Source: Myxococcales bacterium
Lineage (GTDB): Bacteria; Myxococcota_A; Polyangia; Polyangiales; Polyangiaceae
Reading direction: 5' to 3'
NCBI GenBank assembly: GCA_016794345.1
Contig: JAEUKE010000283.1
Span: 1-64,000, forward strand
Length of the DNA: 64,000 nt
Made by a program: the position numbers and the translations under genes. The notes under the pieces were generated by a model. It had not been told where the DNA came from and made no database searches. It saw only the letters and a list, made by a program, of their open reading frames with translations. Positions 58,495 to 64,000 of the stretch are shown in pieces; position 1 is the stretch's first letter; the number at the start of each line of letters is the position of its first letter.

Positions 58495-59766
58495 GTGAGC
58501 CGGCGAGCCGCGACGTATCGCTACCAGCTCCGGGGCGCCTCGCTCCTCATGCGGTACCTGCCCGTCTTCGCGGGCGTCATCCTCGCCACCGCGTTCTCCC
58601 TCTCGGTCCTCACCGACGGCGGGGACGTCGCGCGCGCGGCCTGGACCACCGGCGAGGAGCTGCTCGGGATGTTCGGGGGCTTCGGCCTGGTCGCGTTGCC
58701 CGCCATCTTCCTCGCGTCGGCGTTCGCTCGGCGAGGCATCGAAAAGCGCATCCTCACCATCCGCCAGGAGGCCAAGGGCATCGACCTCCTGCTCGAGGCT
58801 CAGAAGCGGGTCCACGTGGCGGCCGCCCGGGTTCGGGGCGGGTTCGTGGACGATCTCGGCGACGGCCGCGTGCGGGTCAGCCTGGAGCTCGCCGGCGGCG
58901 TGACGGATGGTGACAAGGTTGTCATCGACGCGGAGCGCGCGGACGCGGCCCCGTTCCTGCGTCTGATCGGCCCGGCCCCGCGGTTCGAGCTCGGCGCGGA
59001 GGGCTGGCGCTGGGGCGGCGCCCTCTCGACCATCTCGATCGTCGTCGGCGCCAACATCGGCGGCCTCCTGTTCGAGCGGGTCCGGCAAGCCGCAGAGCGA
59101 GCCGGCGCAGACGACGCACACGGGGCGGGCTTCGCGCTCGGGATGGCGGTCGCGGCGATCGGCCTGACGCGCGCCGTGTTGGCCTTCGCGATGGCCGCCC
59201 GAGAGGTGACCGTCGGCATCGACGGCATCCGGATCGAAGGGGCGCTCCGCAAGCGCTTCGTCGCCTTCGAAGAGATCCGCTCGGTCCACGCGGACGCCTT
59301 CGGCGTCGTGGTCGATCTCGCGGACGACGAGCGCCTCCGGCTCGGCTCGCCCGGAATGGATCCGGCTCGGGCGAGGACGCTCGCCGCCCTCATCGCCGAG
59401 CGGCTCACCGACGCGGCGCCGGCCTCGCCGCGGGTCCCCTTGGCCCTCTGCGAGGGCGAGGTGAAGGCCTGGCGCCGCGCCATCGAAGAGATGACACGCG
59501 GCGCGGGCTACCGCGACAACGCCGGCTCGAGCGAGGCCCTGTCGAGCTCGCTGGAGGCACCCGGCCTGTCTCCCACCGAACGCGTCGCGACCGCGATCGC
59601 GCTGCTCGCGCGGGGCGAGGAGCCGGACCGCATCCGAATCGCGGCCGCGAGCGTGGCGGATGAGTCGACCAAGGCCGCCCTCGAGCGGCTCGCCGAGGGC
59701 GAGGCGGACGACGACGCGCTCGAGGTGCTCCTGAGCAAACGCGGCGCGCGCGTGTCCACGCGATGA
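58495..59766 (+). CDS. Membrane protein of unknown function
   Basis: This 423-residue protein has two hydrophobic segments near the N-terminus (LPVFAGVILATAFSLSVL; LLGMFGGFGLVALPAIFLAS) and two more at ~180-240. A segment after them (GIRIEGALRKRFVAFEEIRS) resembles bacterial PH-like (bPH) membrane-associated domains. The remainder is charged and helical. I cannot assign a function. A TAAGCT hexamer lies 6 bases before GTG 58495. Confidence 0.6.
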   Translation: MSRRAATYRYQLRGASLLMRYLPVFAGVILATAFSLSVLTDGGDVARAAWTTGEELLGMFGGFGLVALPAIFLASAFARRGIEKRILTIRQEAKGIDLLLEAQKRVHVAAARVRGGFVDDLGDGRVRVSLELAGGVTDGDKVVIDAERADAAPFLRLIGPAPRFELGAEGWRWGGALSTISIVVGANIGGLLFERVRQAAERAGADDAHGAGFALGMAVAAIGLTRAVLAFAMAAREVTVGIDGIRIEGALRKRFVAFEEIRSVHADAFGVVVDLADDERLRLGSPGMDPARARTLAALIAERLTDAAPASPRVPLALCEGEVKAWRRAIEEMTRGAGYRDNAGSSEALSSSLEAPGLSPTERVATAIALLARGEEPDRIRIAAASVADESTKAALERLAEGEADDDALEVLLSKRGARVSTR

Positions 59767-59776
59767 GGGAGCGAGC

Positions 59777-60133
59777 TCAGCGCTTCAGCTGGCCCGCGTC
59801 GCGCAGCTTCGTGAGCTCGGCCGTGCCGCCGATCAACGTCCCGTCGACGAAGACCATGGGGAAGGTCGGGAAGCCCGCCCACAGCTTGAGGGCGAGGCGC
59901 TCCTTCCACTTCGAGAGGTAGCTGCCGTATTCGAGGTACTCGAACGGCACGCCCTCCTGTTCGAGGAGCTTGCAGGCGCGCTTCACGAACGGGTTCTGCG
60001 CCATCCCGACGACGACCACCGGGTGTTTGGCGACGGCGGTCGCGACCTCGTCGACGACGTCGCGATGGAAAGCGGCAACCTGCTCTTTGACCGAATCGGC
60101 GACTTTGTCGGAGGAAAGGACCGGACGTTCCAT
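59777..60133 (-). CDS. Glutaredoxin-like protein without the catalytic CxxC/CGFS site
   Basis: The 118-residue protein has the glutaredoxin fold pattern: VVVVGMAQNPFVKRACKLLE in the active-site strand-helix, a TFP cis-proline (GFPTFPMVFVDG) and the glutathione-side GGTAEL. At the place of the catalytic Cys the sequence reads AQNPFVKRAC, so the first redox Cys is missing. It may bind glutathione or act structurally. The segment YLEYGSYLSKWKERLALKLW is shared with a known subgroup of such proteins in my memory. Confidence 0.7.
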   Translation of the reverse strand: MERPVLSSDKVADSVKEQVAAFHRDVVDEVATAVAKHPVVVVGMAQNPFVKRACKLLEQEGVPFEYLEYGSYLSKWKERLALKLWAGFPTFPMVFVDGTLIGGTAELTKLRDAGQLKR

Positions 60134-60170
60134 GGCCGCCTTGATAGCAGCCTCCGTCCGATTCGCCAGA

Positions 60171-61238
60171 TCAGTCCGGGCGAGACTCGAGCGCCAGCTC
60201 CGAGCCCGACCCGATCGAGCCGATCTCTTCGCGAATGGGCAGATCGGTCGCCTTCATGCGTTTCTGGTTCAGATACGTCAGGTACTCGCCGATGAAGCCC
60301 ATCGAGAAGAACTGCAGGCCGAGCACGATGAGGATCGATCCGAAGAGGAGGAGCGGCCGGTCGCCGATCTTGTGCCCGAGGAACCAGAGCACGGTGAGGT
60401 AGAGGTTGATGGCGACGCCGGTGAAGCCCATCAAGAGGCCGATGGCGCCGAAGAGGTGCATCGGGCGCTTCGAGTACTTCGTCAGGAACGTGATGCTGAT
60501 GAGGTCGAAGAAACCGCGGAGGATGCGCTCGAGGCCGTAGCGCGAAGCCCCGTGTTTTCGCGGGTGGTGGTGGACGCCGACCTCCGTCACGCGGAAGCCT
60601 TCCCACGCCGCGAACACCGGGATGTACCGGAACAGATCGCCGTAGATGGGGATCGTCTTCACGACCTCACGGCGATACGCCTTGAACCCGCAGTTCATGT
60701 CGTGGAGCTTCACGCCGGTGACCCAGCGCACGGTGCCGTTGAAGATCCGTGTGAGCACCAACCGGTTGGCCGGGTCGAGGCGCTTGAGCTTCCAGCCGAC
60801 GACGACGTCGTAGCCCTCCTCGATCTTCTCGATGAACTTGGGCAGCTCCGCCGGGTCGTCCTGCAGGTCCGCGTCCATCATGATGACGATCTCGCCGCGG
60901 ACCCGGCTGAAGCCCGCGGAGAGGCCCATGGCCTTGCCGAAGTTCTTGCGGAGCCGCACGGCGCGGACGCGCGGGTCGGCGGCGACCAGGCTCTGCATCA
61001 CCTTCCACGAGTCGTCGGTCGAGCCGTCGTCGACGAAGATGAGCTCGAAGGTCTCCTTCCCGTCGAGCGTCTCGGCGATGCGCTTGGCCAGCTCCGGGAG
61101 GCTCTCGGCCTCGTTCAGGCCGGGGACGACGATCGAGATGCGTGGGGTCTCCGAGAGCCGCAGCCCGGCGAGCCCCGAGGCGGTTTTTTCCCGCTTGGGC
61201 TTGTCGGTCTCGGGCTCGACTGTCGCCGTCTGGCTCAC
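60171..61238 (-). CDS. Polyprenyl-phosphate glycosyltransferase, GtrB/DPM1-like family 2
   Basis: This 355-residue membrane enzyme probably transfers a sugar from a nucleotide to a polyprenyl phosphate. The GT-2 domain has SIVVPGLNEAESL, FVDDGSTDDSW, MMDADLQDDP (metal-binding DAD) and DMNCGFKAYRREV. Two C-terminal membrane helices follow (HLFGAIGLLMGFTGVAINLY; LLLFGSILIVLGLQFFSMGF). GT-C enzymes like that at 1669 use such lipid-linked sugars. GTG start. Confidence 0.85.
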   Translation of the reverse strand: MSQTATVEPETDKPKREKTASGLAGLRLSETPRISIVVPGLNEAESLPELAKRIAETLDGKETFELIFVDDGSTDDSWKVMQSLVAADPRVRAVRLRKNFGKAMGLSAGFSRVRGEIVIMMDADLQDDPAELPKFIEKIEEGYDVVVGWKLKRLDPANRLVLTRIFNGTVRWVTGVKLHDMNCGFKAYRREVVKTIPIYGDLFRYIPVFAAWEGFRVTEVGVHHHPRKHGASRYGLERILRGFFDLISITFLTKYSKRPMHLFGAIGLLMGFTGVAINLYLTVLWFLGHKIGDRPLLLFGSILIVLGLQFFSMGFIGEYLTYLNQKRMKATDLPIREEIGSIGSGSELALESRPD

Positions 61239-61326
61239 GATCCCGGGAGCCTAGTCGATGGCCGGGCCGGGCGCCAAACCCGGTGGGCCTTGGGTCGGGT
61301 GAAAAGGCGTGCCATGCTCGCGGCCG

Positions 61327-62394
61327 GTGCGCAGCAGAGCTTTCCTTCTGATCAGTTGTCTCCTCGCCGCCTGCTCGGACGACACCGAGAGCCAGGACAA
61401 CGACGTGATCGTCCGGACGCGCACCGAACAAGAGTGGAACCAATACGTCGCGAACGTGGAGTTCGCGAGCGCGTACCAGCCCACCTGCTTCGGCGACCCG
61501 TTCTCGACTCGTCCGCGCGTCATCGTCACCGGTTTCGGCCGCTTCCTCGAGAACAAGGAGAACGCCACCGGCCGCATGGTGAGCCGGCTCGTCCCCGGCC
61601 TCGTCTACCCCGAGACCGAGGCCCCCGAGGGGGACGCGGTGGACGACCCGGCCGCGCAGACGCGCGTGACGCTCTCCACTATCGACGTCGAGGGCGTCGG
61701 CCCCGTCGACGTCTGCGGGATGATCTTGCCGGTGTTCTGGGACGTCGCGGCCATCCTCGTCCTCAAAGAGAGCGAGTCCTTCCTGCCGGATTTCGTGCTC
61801 ATGAACGGCATCGCCGGCAGCCGCCAGCCGATGTGGATCGAGCTCGGGAGCGTGAACGAGGCGGTCTCGCTACCGGACGGCTCGGGCACGCTCGCGCCGA
61901 TCGAGTCCGGCACCAAGCTCGTGAACGAGGCGCCGGAAGAAGACCGCGCGCGCGGGCTGGTGCTCTCGTGGACGGACGTTCGAACGCGCGTCGAAGCGGC
62001 GCGGGCCGATCTCGCGCCCGAGCGCGACGCCGACGGCCTCGCGTTCGGCGAGGTGCTCCAGGGCGTTCGCTTCGCGACCTTCCCGCGCTCGAGCAACACC
62101 TACCTCTGCAACAACACCACGTACGCGGTGAACTACCTGTTCGATCACCCCGGGCAGACGTTCCGTCTGCTCGAGCCGAGCGATCCGCGCGAGGGCGGCC
62201 CCACGGGGGTCGACATGAAGCTCGGCGCAGACCTGTCGAAATCTCCGCGTGTCTTCGTGCACTGGGCGAAGGACCTGTCGGGCGAGCACCTCGACCGCGG
62301 TGCATCGCTCATGAAAGAGATCGTCGCCGCCCAGCTCACGGCCACGGCCGAGCCCACGCGCGGCGACCCCGCGATGGGCGACGCGGACCTGTAG
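61327..62394 (+). CDS. Lipoprotein with a pyroglutamyl-peptidase (C15)-like domain
   Basis: This 355-residue product starts with a lipoprotein signal (FLLISCLLAAC, lipobox LAAC). The domain that follows resembles peptidase family C15: RVIVTGFGRFLENKENATGR corresponds to the family start VTGFgpF...NpS, and YLCNNTTYAVNYLF to the catalytic-Cys motif CN..Y. A late RVFVHWAKD could hold the catalytic His. Peptidase C15 enzymes are normally cytoplasmic, so an exported, lipid-anchored form is unusual. GTG 61327 is preferred to GTG 61309, which would spoil the signal peptide. Confidence 0.65.
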   Translation: MRSRAFLLISCLLAACSDDTESQDNDVIVRTRTEQEWNQYVANVEFASAYQPTCFGDPFSTRPRVIVTGFGRFLENKENATGRMVSRLVPGLVYPETEAPEGDAVDDPAAQTRVTLSTIDVEGVGPVDVCGMILPVFWDVAAILVLKESESFLPDFVLMNGIAGSRQPMWIELGSVNEAVSLPDGSGTLAPIESGTKLVNEAPEEDRARGLVLSWTDVRTRVEAARADLAPERDADGLAFGEVLQGVRFATFPRSSNTYLCNNTTYAVNYLFDHPGQTFRLLEPSDPREGGPTGVDMKLGADLSKSPRVFVHWAKDLSGEHLDRGASLMKEIVAAQLTATAEPTRGDPAMGDADL

Positions 62395-62396
62395 CC

Positions 62397-64000
62397 TCAG
62401 TTCTGGCAGTTCGTCGCCAGGTCGAGCGTGAGGTCCGGCAGGACGAAGCGCACGTCCACGCCGCGCCGGTTGGACGCCTTGCCGAGCGCCTCGAGGACGA
62501 CGGTGCCGCCGCCGAGCTCGTCGCGCACGCTCATCGCGCGCATCATCGAGAGCAGGCGCTGCAGCTCGTCGTCGCTTTCGGTCGCGATCGGGATCTCGGG
62601 CAGGAGCGCCGCGTTTTTCGCGTCCGCCTTCTTTGTCTTCCAGGCGTCGCGTATCCGCCGCTTGTTCATGATGGGCGTGGCATCGGCGTTGCCGACGAGG
62701 ATGAGGCTCGCGCCTTTCTGCACCTTGCCGGCGACCAGATCGCGAAAGGCCTTGTCGAGGCAGCCGCCAGCGCCGCAGTCGAACGCGCCCTGGTCGAAGG
62801 TGACCTGCGCGGAGACGGTGACGAAGCGCTGATCACAGAGCTCTTCGTGGCGCACGCTCACGGAGGGGAAGCGGGTCGCGTAGACCTTGATGGTGCCGCC
62901 TCCGCTCCCGCCGGTGAGCGGGCAGGGGTCGATGGCGCCGACCCCGAGCTCCTTGGCCAGCTCGTTCCGCGCCCGCATGACCTTCTGCACGTGGTCGCGA
63001 CAGGACGATTTCGTCTGCTTCCCGAGCGCGCCGAGGATGACGCCTTCGGCGCCGGCCACCCGATCACGCACGTCGGCGATCTCCTTGCGCGTCGCCTCCA
63101 GGGAACCGCCCAGGGAGGCCACGCGCGAGTCGACACGCTCCACGTCGCCCGAGAGGCCGTCGACCTTGCCGTGGAGGAGGCTGAGGCTCTCCTCGAACCG
63201 ATCGATGCGAGCCTCGAGCGAGGCGAACCGAGAGCCGGACTCACCCTCGAACCGCTGCAGCTCCGCGAGCACGCTGGCCACACGCGCGACGCGATCGAGC
63301 GTACAGGCGCCCTCGCGAGCGGGGTCCTCGATGCAGGCCTTGGAGGCGACCTCGAGCGCTCGCTTCTGCTCGTCCGTCACGGTCGCTTCGGCGGTCTGCT
63401 CGGAGGGCAGCGGCTGGAGCGCCGCCTCGAGCGACGCGTCGTCCTCGCCGAGCCCGGGGATCGTCACCCCGACCTGCTCCTCGAGGATCTCCTTGCAGAC
63501 CGGATCGCCACCCTTCTTCTTCGAGAGCTCCTTGCACGCCGCGACCATCCCGGAGGACTTTCCGTAGCTCGCGCCGGAGAAGCGCAAGATGGCGCGCCTC
63601 ACGACGCGGTTCGTCACGGCCGAGGCCGGGTCGATGCGCTGGTAGACCTTGCACGCGTGCGCGGCAACGCTCGCCGGCGAGACGTGACCCTCTTTCTCGA
63701 GATCCGCGAGCACGCCGTCCATCCCCACCGCGATGAGCTCCGCCGAGACCCGCGCGAGGAGCGGGCTGGCGAAGCCCTTGAAGTAGCCGAAGCCCTCGGC
63801 CACGTCGTCGACCATGCCCTCGACGAGCTGAGCGACCTGCACCAGGCCGAGCACGGTGGCGTGGGCGAAGTTGAAGCGCTCGGACAGGGTCGCGAGCTCC
63901 ACGAGGAGCCGTGACTTTCCGACCTGGCTGGCCTCCTCCGGCGTCTTCGCCGCCAGCGAGAAGCCGACGACCGAGATCACCGGGCTGCCTTGGAGCGCCT
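62397..64000 (-). CDS. Coiled-coil protein of unknown function, 5' end cut by the window
   Basis: At least 530 residues are visible, and the reading frame is still open at base 64000, so the true start is outside; GTG 63980 is only an internal possibility. A helical N-terminal region is followed by a Cys-containing part, a long coiled coil (LEARIDRFEESLSLLHGKVD and on) and a C-terminal globular domain with ASLILVGNADATPIMNKRRI, which faintly recalls OmpA-like peptidoglycan-binding domains. I do not recognise the family. The stop lies 2 bases from the convergent lipoprotein gene. Confidence 0.55.
   Translation of the reverse strand, partial: ALQGSPVISVVGFSLAAKTPEEASQVGKSRLLVELATLSERFNFAHATVLGLVQVAQLVEGMVDDVAEGFGYFKGFASPLLARVSAELIAVGMDGVLADLEKEGHVSPASVAAHACKVYQRIDPASAVTNRVVRRAILRFSGASYGKSSGMVAACKELSKKKGGDPVCKEILEEQVGVTIPGLGEDDASLEAALQPLPSEQTAEATVTDEQKRALEVASKACIEDPAREGACTLDRVARVASVLAELQRFEGESGSRFASLEARIDRFEESLSLLHGKVDGLSGDVERVDSRVASLGGSLEATRKEIADVRDRVAGAEGVILGALGKQTKSSCRDHVQKVMRARNELAKELGVGAIDPCPLTGGSGGGTIKVYATRFPSVSVRHEELCDQRFVTVSAQVTFDQGAFDCGAGGCLDKAFRDLVAGKVQKGASLILVGNADATPIMNKRRIRDAWKTKKADAKNAALLPEIPIATESDDELQRLLSMMRAMSVRDELGGGTVVLEALGKASNRRGVDVRFVLPDLTLDLATNCQN

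Noticed and set aside
59970..63914. A 1314-codon plus-strand open frame covering several genes.
   Set aside because: Its translation is Arg/Glu/Ala/His-rich with no domain, and it is antisense to the glutaredoxin-like, glycosyltransferase and coiled-coil genes and out of frame with the lipoprotein gene.
1..64000. CRISPR arrays, insertion sequences, prophage genes, tRNA and rRNA genes.
   Set aside because: I saw no regularly spaced repeats, transposase or integrase motifs, or RNA gene signatures. A dedicated RNA search would be needed to exclude a divergent tRNA.

Overview
The window is GC-rich chromosomal DNA with dense coding, many GTG/TTG starts and 4-bp stop/start overlaps. Hanks-type kinases, FGE-sulfatase domains, Uma2-family proteins, many lipoproteins and a complete sigma-54-driven flagellar system together suggest a flagellated member of the Myxococcota (Polyangia-like). 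This taxonomic call is inference from gene content; no rRNA or tRNA gene was seen.

Layout. 1-9646: a lipoprotein, a decayed serine/threonine kinase, a GT-C-type membrane glycosyltransferase, a patch of Uma2 genes and gene debris, then GDP-mannose dehydratase and a methyltransferase-glycosyltransferase fusion. 9527-13039: a receiver-GGDEF protein, a CheX-like phosphatase, a CheY-like receiver and an EamA transporter. 13250-22085 (minus): the late flagellar operon read kinase, flagellin 1, fliD, fliS, flgM, flgN, flgK, flgL, csrA, fliW. 22163-31083 (plus): a receiver-GGDEF-HDOD protein, flhA, flhF, a FliA-like sigma factor, flgF, flagellin 2, a GH73-like muramidase and a small outer-membrane-type protein. 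31094-40161 (minus): flgD, flgE, fliL, fliM, fliN, fliO, fliP, fliQ, fliR, flhB, then a lipoprotein and a PAP2 enzyme. 40237-41882 (minus): an inserted HTTM membrane-protein pair. 41922-49869 (minus): flgB, flgC, fliE, fliF, fliG, fliH, fliI, fliJ, fliK. 49938-57719 (plus): flbD, motA, motB, flgG, flgA, flgH, flgI, flgJ, an enhancer-binding activator and a PilZ-sigma-28 fusion. 57813-64000: a methyltransferase, a membrane protein, a glutaredoxin-like protein, a GtrB/DPM1-like glycosyltransferase, a pyroglutamyl-peptidase-like lipoprotein and an unrecognised coiled-coil protein cut by the window edge.

How the parts may work together. Six good sigma-54 (-24/-12) promoters stand in front of flhA, flagellin 2, flgD, flgB, flbD and flgG. 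Five of them lie so close to the start codon that the transcripts would be nearly leaderless; only the flagellin promoter leaves a leader with a Shine-Dalgarno site. The sigma-54 activator that could drive them is at the end of the flgG operon. It is followed 17 bp later by the most striking gene: a PilZ domain with a complete c-di-GMP motif (RxxxR...NxSxxG) fused to a FliA-type sigma factor. Two GGDEF proteins with intact active sites and inhibitory sites are in the same window, so a c-di-GMP to sigma factor to late-gene circuit is plausible. FlgM, CsrA and FliW are in the flagellin 1 operon, and the flagellin 1 ribosome binding site is in a small hairpin carrying a CsrA-like motif.
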